Positions 36,236-48,877 of a DNA stretch of 64,000 nucleotides are shown here, piece after piece. The stretch is taken from the NCBI GenBank assembly GCA_011009095.1, contig VTPC01090939.1, positions 1-64,000 on the forward strand, in the 5' to 3' direction. The notes beneath the pieces were generated by a model. That model was not told the origin of the DNA, did no database searches, and saw nothing but the letters and a program-made list of their open reading frames with translations. Made by a program: the position numbers and the translations under genes. The stretch comes from Ignelater luminosus (Eukaryota > Arthropoda > Insecta > Coleoptera > Elateridae). The first letter of the stretch is position 1. Every line of letters begins with the position of its first letter.

Positions 36236-37681
36236 ATCATTATTTTATGATAAAATTTAAAATACACTAAAAACAGAAAGATGTATGACTTACAAGCATT
36301 AAATCTATCTGAAGTGCTACTTTTAACCTACACAAAAAAGGTATTTTCAACTAAAAGCTTTATCGGTCAAAGTTTAAAACTTTGTGTAGGGGGGAAAGCC
36401 ACGACATTTAACAACCAAGGACGTTGTTTTTATCGTTAATTTTAAGTTTTTTTGGGGCAACGAAAAGACGTCTTTATATTACCTATTACTAAATAAATAG
36501 TGAAAGACACACAGTATACTAGTTTTTGCTGTTCTTTTTATGTATGCGAGATTTTCTTTTTTTTAATTTACTCTGAAGTTCTATTATAATTAAACTTAAA
36601 TGTCAGATTTAAAGCTTTTTCAATTCATTATTTAATACAAAAATATCACAATCTGTTGACATGCATGATACATGGCAAAAGAATGAAGTTTTTGTATACG
36701 TTGAGTTAAGAATTTGATATTAAAAATCTTGATAGCGCGGGGTTCAATGGTTGCAAGAAATTCTTATGTAGAAATACCAAGCAGACTTGCCACGACTTAC
36801 TATATTGTAAGTAATGTATTTAAATTTTATATATAGGATGCTTAAAAGTTTACGCACTAACTCAGTAGAACATTGTTATGAGGCATCCACTGAAAAAAAT
36901 TTAACTTTGGTTTAATTTTTAATGATTTCTTTAAATGATAGAAAGAAGTTAAATTGACAATACTGTTGTTAAACGAAATTATACAATTTATTAATTTTCA
37001 CCGAAGAAACAGGAAATTAGTGTACTATGTAACGAGAGAAGTGAAAGGCTTGTAGTAATTACGTACGAACGAAAAAATTACTGTAGTTTTTTTCTTACGT
37101 AACAGTGTGCGTTATGATGAATCTACATATCAAGTAAACCGTTGCATCAAATCCTACTTATCATGTAGGAATAAAATTTACATAACAAATAAATCATAAT
37201 CTTTTAAATACGGTTTGTAACCAGAACTTCGTCCCTAGTAAGGGAAGAGGAGTTGGTTAAGCCTTTGGCTAGCTCTAATCCTGTCGGCGGTTTTGGGGGT
37301 GGATAAGAGGCGTAAAGAAGGTAATAAGGAACACCATAAAGCTCAAAGTTGTAGTCATAACCATGCAAAATTTTATTTACACAAAAACACTCAAACTTAA
37401 CAAGAGAACAGTAAACAGCAAAGTTATATCACACAATATATATTAAAATAAATAACAAATTATATCATCAGAATGACCAACAACCGGAACATATTTGAAT
37501 ATAAAGTTAATTGTAAGTATTAACAATATAAGCAAGCAAAGAAATAAACAAATGATTAATACCAAAATAAACTTATTAGCAATTTGCTTAACTCAAAGAC
37601 CATAACTGTATCCAATAGATAGATTCCTAGCAAAAAAAACTAATAGAAAATATTAATTTAATTAGTAAGTTCCGAGCTTGC
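36236..37681. other. Intergenic, no gene seen
   Basis: AT-rich. A somewhat GC-richer patch at about 37205-37330 might be an old repeat, but I recognise nothing in it. Confidence 0.45.
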
Positions 37682-38930
37682 ATAGGTGTATACCTATGAA
37701 ATGAGACTTTTTTTTCAATTTTAAACGTTTATTAACAAAAAATGGTTACAAATTTAATCTTCAAAATAATAGCCATCGCTAGCGACACATTTTACCCATC
37801 TCTCAGGCAATTTGTGAATGCCGCGCCAAAAAAATTGGCCGTCTTTGGCCGCAAACCAATCATCGAGCCATTTTTTGGCTTCTTCGTGAGAATTGAAGCG
37901 CTGCTCGGAAAGTGCGTGGCCCATCGATGCAAACAAATGATAATCGGAAGGCGCCAAGTCTGGTGAGTAAGCCGCATGCACCAGCGGTTCCCAATCGTAC
38001 GTCTCCACCAATTCCCGGGTCGCTCTTGTTCGATGTGGTGGTGCATTGTCATCAAGAAAAATTACTTTGTGACGCCGATCGGCATATTCTGGGCGTTTTC
38101 GGTGTATAGCGCTGTTCAAATCGGCCAATTGTCGTTGGTAGCGTGCACCGTCAACTGTTTCACCTGGTTTTAATAGCTGATCCCAGAAAACACACAGCAT
38201 TGCCTTGCGGCCGAAGCGATTTGGTTTGGCCGTTGATTTTGGCTTGTGGCCGGGCGGACCATACGATCGTTTACGCTTGGGATTGGAGAAATACACCCGT
38301 AACGATTCGATGCAAAAAAGACTTCCTTTTGAACCGGGAGAGCAGCATTTCACAAGTGGTTTTTCGGTTCTCTTGCTGCCTTTCAGTCAGTTCATGCGGC
38401 ACCCATCTTCCGACCTTTAAAATCATGCCCATGTCTTTCAAACGTTTGCAAATGGTTTTTTGGGTCACTCCCAACTGCTCTGCCATCATTTCTTGCGTTT
38501 GACCATCATCTTCATTCAACAATGCTTGCAATTCGGTGTCCTCAAACTTTTTCGGTGGCCGGCCACGTTCCTCGTTCTCCACGCTAAAATCACCACTTCG
38601 GGATTTTTCAAACCACCTGAAGCACTGTGCTCTACTTAGAGCATGTCCACCGTAAGCTTCTATAAGCATTTGATGAGCTTGAGAAGCGTTTTTCTTCAAT
38701 TGATAACAGAAAATCAACGATGTCCGCAAATCGTAGTTTGAAGGCACGAAATTCGACATTTTTAAGAGCGAAAAAAATGCGTTGTTGTATGAAACATCAC
38801 AAACAATGAATTGAATATTGTTGACAGATGACAGACGAAAAAAATAAGACATTTGGGACAGTTTAAAAATACTCCTAGCGACATCTGTGGTCTAATAGCT
38901 GAAAGTCTCATTTCATAGGTATACACCTGG
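37682..38930 (-). mobile_element. Mauritiana-type mariner (Mos1 group), inactive
   Basis: The ends at 37684-37709 and 38903-38928 are inverted repeats (AGGTGTATACCTATGAAATG shared). The right end closes with CCTGG then TA, as in Mos1-type elements, while the left end has lost or changed the first two bases, so no clean TA pair remains. The length is about 1249 bp. The transposase runs on the minus strand. Confidence 0.88.
37754..38759 (-). pseudogene. Mariner transposase pseudogene (mauritiana subfamily)
   Basis: The start ATG at 38759 opens MSNFVPSNYDLRTSLIFCY. The DNA-binding domains follow, then WVPHELTERQ and SFLHRIVTG. Here a deletion removes the segment that should read GDEKW and shifts the frame, so the first catalytic Asp is lost. 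The C-terminal frame (to 37754) resumes with YFSNPKRKRS and keeps the second and third Asp (IFLDDNAPPH; SPDLAPSDYHLF). A further in-frame loss of about seven residues lies between FWDQ and LLKPGETV. It cannot be active. Confidence 0.93.
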
Positions 38931-38932
38931 TA

Positions 38933-41448
38933 AGTTGCTGCAACAAAATGAAAGCAGCATTAAGCGTGTGAAATAATAGATTTAGAATGAGAAGAATTTA
39001 AATAGAGACCTTTACTAAATTAACCATAGTACTCGCTAGTTTGGTAAAAACCTTGAAATCTATTAAATATTAAATCCTATTAAACATTGGAGCATAATGT
39101 AAAGTAAATTCAATGTAGCAAGCGTATAAATATAGTTAGATTGTGTAAGCTACCTGAGCAGTAAAAAAAATAGTTTTAGAATTGGAAATCAAACATCTTT
39201 AGAAGGTTAAATTCTAATCTGGTGTATAAAAAAATTTTTTAAGGCGTTATCATTTACCTAACACGATATGTTTATATTAGCGAGCAACAAAAATTCTATT
39301 TAAAACATGTTAATCAGCTTGATGTAAAATTTAATTAAATACTACAGAATAAAATTATTTAATTAAATAAAGAGGATGACTATGCAGCAAATTACATAGA
39401 AAAGTGTATTATACCGACAGATACAGATGTTCTAATTGAGACCAGAATCAACCCTTTGGGTATAGCAAGAGCTTTTGGAGTCGTAACGCCCAATGGATCG
39501 ACTGGAAGTTGATCGAAACCAGGATACCTATCCCTCCGGGATGCCTTCGACCAAAATCACAAGGATATAATTAAAAGAAATAAAAACAATTCAAGTCCTA
39601 GTTTTTGATAAACTTACCCGAATCTACCTGAAGAATCAGTCACAAATAAGAAACAACGACCAGGGGGTAAATTCCAAATTAAATCTGCCATGCGGAGATA
39701 AATTGCCGTTAAGATGACTAATTAGCACATAAACAAATTAAACATACCTCTTGAGAAGGAATCCATTTCAAGGAAGCGGCAGTGAAAAGTAAAACGTGTA
39801 GGCAAGCAAACTACAATCAAAAATGCCTATTTGGCCGGAACAGCCGCCCAAGGCCGTCCACTTTCAAAGCAGATAGTGAATATTATCAGCTCATGAAATA
39901 AGTATGGGCGAACGAGATTAAGAAAACTTTAGCAACCCGGATATATTAGAAAATAAAAAATTATAAGGAAATAAAATATAGAAGTACAAAAATCTAATAG
40001 GATAAATAAGACACAATATCCCAGGGAAGAAAGAGGGATATCTTAAAAGAAAGGGGTTAGATTGCCTAACCGTGAAGTAACCTATGTAACTAATTTATAA
40101 CCTCTACAGAAATTTGCTATCCTATGAAACATGATAATACGAAGAAAGTGCCAGTGCCAGAGGCAGATCTATTTTGGGATCTTCTTGGGTGAAGTTTTCA
40201 AAGCGAATGTCAACGATCTCACTGCTGAATCTCACTTAACTTATTGTTAATATCCAAGCAAGTTAGTGCATCAATTCTTAAGTATCTTGTGTACCTGTAC
40301 TATCTTCCAGTAATAAAAAAAAAAAACCATTTGCGAAGTTCTTAATTTTCTTAAGAAGTTTCTATCTGCCAACTATTTAGTTTTGATAGTTGGTAGTGAC
40401 TCGTAATATTGAATATATCGTTGACTGGTAGCAGCTTATTATTATCAGTACATCAATAATGCATGCAATAATGAAGTACCGCTTGCTAAGTAATAGTAAA
40501 CAAGATTTCGTTTCGATTACCGTTGGTGGCAGCAGAAATAGCAATAAAATGAAATAGGTACTATGAGTCGCTGTCTACTATATTTAGGAATCCGGATATA
40601 GATAACTAGTTGTTTTCTTTTTTTTCCTGTTCTGCAATTAAAGTCAGTATCTTGACTTAGTTATCTTCAATTGAGCTATTATTCTAAGGTAAGATTGTAT
40701 ATACGTTATTACCAAGAATTTTTAAATAACTCGCCCTTTTAAAAGTAATTTTATATTCCAATTATCTCAGATTATAAACAGAAAATTTGATATACAGGTA
40801 TATAACGGATATGAGAATGGTTTTTTTTTCATTATTCAAACATACAATCTCAGGAGTGAGGCAAAAATTTGAAACACAAAGCACAAGAAACAATAAGAGC
40901 AATTTTAACATTTTAACTTACCTTGTCTTTGAGGAACGTAAGCAGCTGATCACTGTATCAGTCTTTGACGTCCCGCTTGTTTAAAGATGTTCGTATTAGT
41001 AAATTCTAAGACAAAAAAGAATTTTGTTTATAGATGATATTTTATTTTAAGAACTTCTTGTATATAATATAGTTGCTTAACATCTCGGTGTTCTTTGCTA
41101 AGGAAATAAAATACCAGTCAAAACAACTGGCTGCAGGTAAGTACAAAACAACCAAGAAAAATAAAGATACTATTCGTTCCTTGCTCAGAAAAAAAAATTA
41201 AAATCTTCACTTTATGTTTTATAATTTTTTGTGTTAATTTACTTTATGGAATTTTATAAAAGTAATTGAATAACTCAAAACTGTTGATTGTAATATTGCA
41301 GTAGCTAAGCAGCAATAAATAAATAAAACATACGTCGTATACCATCTCATTCCTTTATAAGAGCTACCAATTTACTAGATACATATTACCAATGTCATGC
41401 TAAAAGGATTTTAAAGAATTAAACCAGCTTTAGAATTTATAAGATTTT
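38933..41448. other. Intergenic, no gene seen
   Basis: AT-rich, with a mixed-composition stretch at about 39430-39900 that is less AT-rich and might be an old transposon. I could not read a transposase, RT or gag motif from it on either strand. Confidence 0.4.
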
Positions 41449-41454
41449 TTTATT
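41449..41454 (-). terminator. Poly(A) signal of HSP70 copy A
   Basis: AATAAA on the minus strand, 62 bases beyond the stop codon. Confidence 0.55.
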
Positions 41455-41516
41455 GAAAAACTTTTACAATAATTTTGAAAACGCAACAAAGATACAGGTA
41501 AAACAAGAAAATCAGG

Positions 41517-43431
41517 TTAATTTTCCACTTCTTCGTATTCCTGATCTGCATATAATTCTAATATAGCCTCGCACTCAACTTGTAAATCTTCTATCTTTTG
41601 CAATAAGTAATTTTCATCTTCGTACTTACTAGTCCTCATTTTCAAAAGAATATCCTTACACTTTTCAGAAATATAATAATGATGAGGTGAGCTCATATTG
41701 ATGTTAGGTATTAATCTTAACATCCTGTTACAATAAGCTTCTAATTCATTTTTGGCTTCTATAATTTTCCAATACCTTTCATCCTGTTCCCTACTTAATT
41801 CAGCTTCTTGCAAGATTCTTCGTATCTCTTCAGCACTCAGTCTCCCTTTATCAAGATGTATATCTAGATTGAGAGATTTGCCACTAGATCTTTCAGTGGC
41901 GGTTACACTAAGTATACCATTTTCATCAACATAGAAAGTTTCATCTATTCTTGGAATACCTGCAGGGGCTGGAAGAATTCCAGTAACTTTTAATTCCCCC
42001 AACAAATTGTTGTCCTTGGTCAACGACCTTTCTCCTTCGTATATTTTGATATTAACTGATGGTTGATCGTCTTTAGCTGTAGTATAACATTTTGTTGCCA
42101 CTGCTGGGAGAAGTGTATTTCTTTTAATAATTACGTTCATTAAACCTCCTGCTGTTTCAACTCCTAAAGATAAAGGAACTACATCTTCTAGAACAAAATC
42201 TTCAACGGTCTGACATTCATTACTACATAAATTTGCTGCTTGTATTGCGGCGCCAAGTGCTACTGCTTCATCTGGGTTTATTGAATTTGAAAGGTGTTTT
42301 CCATCAAAAAACTCTTGCAATAATTCTCTAACTCGTGGTATTCTCGTGGAACCACCGACCAAGACTATGTCGTCAATTTCATTTGGTTGTAAACCAGACT
42401 GGTCTACACAATTTCGAACTGTATCTAAAGCTTTTTGAAACAAATCTTCACATAAGTCTTCGAATTTTGCTCTAGATATTTCAGCATCAAAATCTTCACC
42501 ATCAATCAGAGCATCAAGCTCGAGCTGTGTTAAAGCTTGAAAAGAAAGCATTCGTTTAGCATTTTCACATGCAGAACGTAATCTAGCCAAAGCACGCCTC
42601 TGTTCTTTAATGTCATAATCAAACCTTTCTTTTATTACTTCTACAAAATAATCTAAAAGCCTGTTATCAAAATCATCACCTCCTAAATGCGAATCGCCAT
42701 CGATTGCTTTTACGGTAACATGTCGATTTTCAAATTGAATTATAGATACATCAAATGTACCACCACCGAGATCAAAGATTAAAGCATTTTTACAGTTTTC
42801 TGAAGATTTATCTAAAGCATAAGCTATGGCAGCAGCAGTAGGTTCATTTAAAAGTCTTAAGACCTCTAAACCTGCAAGTTTACCAGCATCTTTCGTAGCG
42901 TGCCTTTGCGAATCATTAAAATATGCAGGAACTGTTATAACAGCCTTAGTAACGGAAGCTTCCGCACGGTTAGAAGCAACCTCCTTAAGTTTATTTAATA
43001 TAATAGCACTGATTTGTTCTGGACAATAAAAGACTTCTTTATTCTTGAGTTTGATTTTTAATTCTGGATTTCCATTTTTATTCACTACAGTAAACGGCCA
43101 ATTTCTTATATCTTCTTGTACTATTTTATCATTGTATCTTTTTCCAATTAATCGTTTTACATCTAAAAATCGTGTAATTTTATATTAATAATAATTTTGC
43201 AAAGTATGAAAAAAGTTTACCAAAAATCGTATTTCCATAATTTCTATGTGCTTGAAGTTTAGCTGTTTTTCCAACCACAATTTCTTCTTCTTTAAAGCCC
43301 ACATAAGATGGAGTTGTTCTTTCGCCGACGTCATTTGCAATGATTTCAGCTCTACCATTTATATAAATAGCTACGCATGAATTTGTCGTACCTAAATCGA
43401 TTCCTATTGCCGGAATTTCTTTTTCAGTCAT
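41517..43431 (-). CDS. Divergent HSP70-family chaperone (copy A)
   Basis: Two exons, 43431-43221 and 43162-41517, join in phase 1 across a 58-bp intron (TTTTG|GTAAAC ... TTTTTAG|AT), giving 618 aa. The N-terminal ATPase domain has [13 protein letters not shown] (9-21), [13 protein letters not shown] and [12 protein letters not shown]. The substrate-binding domain follows ([14 protein letters not shown]). HSP70s bind exposed hydrophobic segments in an ATP cycle with J-proteins and exchange factors. The end reads EYEEVEN instead of the cytosolic EEVD, and GGMP repeats are absent, so binding of TPR co-chaperones may be lost. The intron position is identical to that of the other two copies. I saw no heat-shock element upstream. 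An AATAAA lies at 41449-41454 (minus strand). It is probably expressed constitutively or tissue-specifically; that is inference. Confidence 0.9.
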
Positions 43432-44956
43432 TTAGTCCCATTAGTTATTAAACTTCGGTAGGTTCACAGTCTGTATTTTTAACTAACTTTCCTCGTCATA
43501 AGTATATCGTGTACCGATAACATATCAGAAGTTTAAAATGAGCGATAACATGTTTACTAGAAATGATACGGAGATTCGATTTCTAGTAACTTTGAACTGT
43601 AGATTTTATTATTATTAAATAGACTTCACCTGCAATTGATAAAAACTTCGTTATCGTCGTTTTAAAGATGAAATGAGTCTTTTAATTGAGAATTTCTGTA
43701 AATTGATTTTTTTATATGATGCTTAACATATATTTTATAAACGTGAATTTTACCTGAAAATACTTATAGCACCACCACTATCGTTTAACATACTTGGAAC
43801 TTGCTTTCAGTTGCTTCAAAGGCAACTACACTAAGCATTACACCATCATCGCCGTATATTCAAACGTTTTCTATCACCTGAGACAATTGTAAAACTAGTT
43901 CATAAAATACTAGGAACTGTTGGAATATTTACATTTTTGTATTTTGTAGAATCTTTTACATTACGCAGAAAACAAAACAAAATTACCTTTACTTACCAGT
44001 TGGTGGCCTTGAGCATGTATAAGAAGTGGGAGGTAAATAACAATAAGAATGCATAAACCCAAAATAGTATTTTTATATCAATAATTTATTCAAATAGATC
44101 AAACAAATCGATCATAATATAATTCAAAATGAAACAAAAATTGAATATGTATAATAAAACTTGATAAAGTATCCTACTGGATATAAACTTTAAAGATTAA
44201 CAATAGAAAAACTTTTATTATAGTACAAATTTAAAAAATAGTACCTACTACTTTTAGCTCTGCTAGTGTTGAAAAGAATAAAGAGGATGAAAAGGATAAA
44301 GATTTCATGTTTACGAGCACCTACCTGAGTAGGTAATAAATACACAGAATCCAAGAAACTAATTTACAGACAAGAACCTCTGAATTTCAGATTATAGAAA
44401 AGGCTTTCGCGTGGGCCTTAGAAAAGATTATTATTGGAATAAAGCATGTTCGCCTTCAAATCAAGTCTTCATTTTTGGAAAAATAAACCGCTTAAATAAA
44501 TGGACAAATTTAAGCGGATAACTCACCTTCTTAGCGTTCTCTTGAAAGTGAAGGGCTTTAAATAATAATTAAGGTCATTGCTATTGACCCAAATAAAAAA
44601 TGCAAAATTTAGTATTAATACAAGTTGGAATAATTCATTTATTCATTTTATAAATAGAAATCTAATTTAAAAATATATGAAATTACAGCCGATACACTTT
44701 CATTGATGAATAAAATAAATTTCTTTTAAAGTTTTTTGCTTTTAATCAAATGGAAATTTCAATTTAACAATTAAAACGAAACGCGACTACGCCGTGAGGA
44801 CACCAACAAGCGATTTTAATAACGCCTAAATGAAAGAACGTTTAACTCAGAATTAATTATTACTGATATTGCTTCTAGAAATACATAAAATTATGGCTAC
44901 TTTCTGTTATGTAGATGGTGGAGCTAAATAACTAATAAATTTAAATAAGATCGACA
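43432..44956. other. Intergenic region upstream of HSP70 copy A
   Basis: AT-rich. No HSE triplet or TATA box close to the start codon was found. No gene is recognised. Confidence 0.45.
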
Positions 44957-45258
44957 TTAAGTTGTACTTTTGGCGAATTGTTGCACCCGATTCTCTAATA
45001 ATATAATAAAATTTTAAAAACCTCAAATAAAAATCAAAGCTCTTCCAGGATTCTATGCCATCTACTAAATAAGAAATAAAATATTGTTCTTTGACTAAGA
45101 TTCTCATTATCTAAATACTTACGAAAGTAATAATTTGTTTTGATAAGTACTAGCACTTCTGGAGACCAAGCACCACTACGTTGAAACCTCACCGGTGCAC
45201 AAGTAGTAAACTTATGAAGAATACTTTTTGTGCCGAGCAACGATGAAATTCGACTCAT
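44957..45258 (-). CDS. Candidate small protein with mitochondrial-type presequence (2 exons)
   Basis: The ATG at 45258 opens MSRISSLLGTKSILHKFTT, rich in Ser, Lys and Arg without acidic residues, like a mitochondrial targeting peptide. It continues through RSGAWSPEVLVLIKTNYYF to a donor C|GTAAGT after 45123. An acceptor (TATTATTAG) before 44994 in the right phase gives a 57-aa product ending NRVQQFAKSTT. TCAGT, the arthropod initiator motif, lies about 38 bases before the ATG. I do not recognise the family. Small nuclear-encoded respiratory subunits have this size, but it may equally be chance. Another acceptor would give a longer tail. Confidence 0.3.
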
Positions 45259-45299
45259 CTTGCAGTATACTGACACCAAGTACACAGTCACACTGAGAA

Positions 45300-48200
45300 A
45301 AAATTTCGATTTTTATAGTAATTGATATCAATGTTTTAAATTGTCTGTAAGTATTTTATATTTCTCGACAACAGTCAACAAAAGAGATTTGTTAGTAACC
45401 AAAATCTACAAATGATAGCATGCTCTAAAATGTAGGTAGCTATACGTTTCACCCATCGAGTAGGCTCACAAATGACAGCATACTATTATTTACGATTGTT
45501 GGTTAATAGAATTTAACATAAAATGAAGCATAAGTAAAGATCAGCTTACACCTTAAATTTGTCAAATTAATTGATTGTTCACTTTGAATCAAAAGTTACA
45601 CAACGGTAATCACAAAATCAGGAACTGGAACATTGATGAAAAGAGAAATAATATAGATACTGGTCAATAAATATTTTGGTTCAAACGAGATATTGTGTAA
45701 TGAAATGAAATGTATTGAGTTTAAAATTCAAGAAGGTTTTTTCTACTGTAGTTCTTCAGAACATTGTGGAAATATTTCACAAGGCATAAGAGAACATACT
45801 AAAACATAGTGTTCTTAAAAAGCTACAAGTTCTATTATGAAGAAACAAAATTACCTCTTCCACATACTATATTGTAATTTCTAGTATAACGGTAGCATTA
45901 CATTTGTCTACTGGCAATTCATAAAACTATTGTTAGATGTTTGGGCATGTTGTAAAATACAGTTTTTCTGAATAAAAGTACCTGACTGTTTTTGTTTTAA
46001 CGAAGTTTGCAGGTTCTGCAGAGAACCTTTATCGAGAATATTCTACTGCTTTCTTAAACCTCTTGGATACTGCAAAAAGAATTAAGCTTTCTCAAACTAA
46101 AGTTTCTGAGTCTCGGTCATTTTTTGGTTCTCAAGACTCAAAGCAAATCTTTCTGGATTCCGGAGAATTTTTGAGACTTGAAACAATTTTAAAAACTGGT
46201 TATTGCCGTTATTTTTACTTCTTTTACTTCATGAGACTTATTCGTTTCTATATTCATATCAAAACTAAAAAAATCTTACAGTAATAATCATTCTCATTAT
46301 AGCAATATACATTTTATCAAGTTAATTTGAACAAATAAAAAAGTTTTTCTGGTTAAGGATTTCCAGTTGCAAGAGAATGAAGAAGCAGTTGTATTAGAGG
46401 GCATATTCGGGTATACGCCGTATACCTATAAAAATAAAATTCAAAAAGTGTATGCGAATTCAGGAAATACGTTATAGACCTATTCCAAGAAAAAATTAAT
46501 TCGAATGAAGAATATTGAACCTACAGTGCATCTTTTTATAGAATTCAGAGTAGGCTGTGGTTTAAGTTCATTTTTACGGTGTACAAAAAATATGCACTGT
46601 GATGACCTGGTAACTTTTTTAGTGAGAACAGCATCAATGTTATATACACTGTTATAGAAATTGCAAGTCATGGCCTACTTTGAATTCTATAATAAAAAAA
46701 TGCACTGTACTATAGTTTACTAAACTTTAGCTATGGAGGTCCCCCGGCTTCAAAGAAGAAAAACCAAGACAAAAACCAGTACAAAGTAGCCCAAGATTTA
46801 AGGGTTATTTGTTTGTCTCGCGTTTGGATGGATTGTCCTGTTTTTAAATTTTCCATTTTGCAAAATCAACGTCACGTATTCCTCTCCGACGGGGGATCCC
46901 TGATATTTCAAAGAAAAGTCCCATAGTATTCGGTTAAAAAACTTTCAAACCTAGGCCCGTGACGATGTCTTTACGCCACGTGCTAAGGTCTGTGGCCCTG
47001 CCTTAACGCAGAAAATGGATATAGTCAAGACATAATTTATCAATAACTATAACATTGACCACAACCATAATTGATTGGTCGTACAAACATGCTTTCTCCT
47101 TTGTCTACTCAAGTAAAATTTAATTTCCTCATTGGTATTGATAAATTTGTAGGATTAATAACGATAAGTAGGTACACTTAAGAGTTTACATCATCTTTAA
47201 TATTTATTCTCTTTATCTACGTGTATAAATTATACAAACATCTTTATATCAATACAACGAAATGACTAAAGATATGGATGGATTAACGTTGTAGACAAAA
47301 ATTACTTGAACTTTTGGGAGTATATTTGAATCAAATCACGTTTGTGGTACATTTTACAGCTTTGTGGGTTCATTGATGAAGGAAGGTATTTCCCATACAA
47401 ATAAATCAAGTTGTGTGGGAAATACAGTCGTTTCTTTGCGTTCGCCTTTCACAATTATTACAATTAATTAATTAATGAATTGATTGATTGATTGTTGTAA
47501 CAAACTAACAGATTTTTACTAGATTGTTCTGAAAAAAAAAGTAATTTAGACAACAAAGAACTAATAGTCGGAAGTTACTTTAGATATAAATAAGGAAAGT
47601 CTAGAAGGTTACATATAGTACCTCATATCAACCGACTTCCAGTAAAAATGATGATAAATATTGTTTCAGGTGTGATAATCTTGAGTCAGTGAGAATGTAC
47701 AAATTTTGTATTGCACTGTCCACTTTCGAAGACTTTAGTAGACTTCAGATTATTTGTATAATTTTATAACCTTCCCAATACCTTTTACGTTTTGTACTTA
47801 GGAGCACCTAGCAATTAGCAGCACTGCCAATGAGGGGTTCCTGAATGATCGGCAGCGAACGTCAATTTTCAAAAAGGCAATAGCAACATTCTTGAAGGCA
47901 CTTTCTTCGATGCTGGCAACGCCTGATTAGTGCTCCTGAACTCAAATATTGATATATCCTAGTTGGGAGTTAATTGAACGTCGTTTGTTAGACTAACCAC
48001 TACTGTAACTGTTCAATTCTGCGCTAGGCAAAACAAAGAATGTTTTTCACGACTATCTAACATATATCTGATGTATGTTAAATATCTTCTCAAGAAATCG
48101 GCAGTTCTCGAAATTTAAGATTGATACTCTTAATCAGAGCCTTTTTGTTTAAATAGTTTGGGTAACAGTACTACTTTGTTGTACATCATTGCTTAGAGAA

Positions 48201-48855
48201 CCGTAAGATGGCAAGAAATCTTTCTAATGTTAGAAGACTTCGCTTACTTTGGAATCTTCTACACATTCTGTGAAGTTTATCAACATACAAAATGAAAAGA
48301 GGGAACATTCGCTTTCCATTATGTAAAGGTTTTTAAAGCAGATCTCACATACTTCTTTAAGACGGTAGGTAATCGTTAAATGTACACAATGTAGAGAAAT
48401 TATAACTATATTTCGAAAAGAGGACATATGGGTGCTTTGCATTTGCTGAAACACTCAGTATGTACGCATGATGCAAATACAGAGGTTCTAAATACATACA
48501 CACCGTTGCTTTCATATTTCTGTTACACTACAGTAGGAGCTATACAACAATACAATAATATGTATTTTGAAAAACTTATATTTTGTTAAATTTCCTTGCT
48601 ATTTTTATTTTTTTACATACAGTTCAAATGTTAAAGTACGTCACTTTCGAATGGTTTATGATAAGTCTAAATTACATTAAGTTATATTTACTAAACAACA
48701 CGTAATCTATGAGATACATTTATTTTATTTGTTTTAAGTACAAGATAATAAAAGTAAAGTTTACCATGTATAAAAAAAATCGCATCACAATGTTCTATTA
48801 ATGTCACGAGCTTTGTTACAGATGGTGGATAACAAAATCAACAAAAAGAAACTTA
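45300..48855. other. Intergenic, no gene recognised
   Basis: AT-rich with GC-richer patches at about 46735-47000 and 47800-47950. Neither shows a coding motif. A near-perfect palindrome GGTATACGCCGTATACC lies at about 46409-46427. Confidence 0.4.
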
Positions 48856-48861
48856 TTTATT
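48856..48861 (-). terminator. Poly(A) signal of HSP70 copy B
   Basis: AATAAA on the minus strand, 16 bases beyond the stop codon. Confidence 0.5.
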
Positions 48862-48877
48862 TGTGATATTTAAGAAT

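Noticed and set aside
46735..47000. GC-richer intergenic patch
   Set aside because: No coding, RNA or transposon signature on either strand.
47801..47938. Possible small inverted-repeat element (AGGAGCAC ... GTGCTCCT)
   Set aside because: Only about 8 bases match well and no target duplication is clear.
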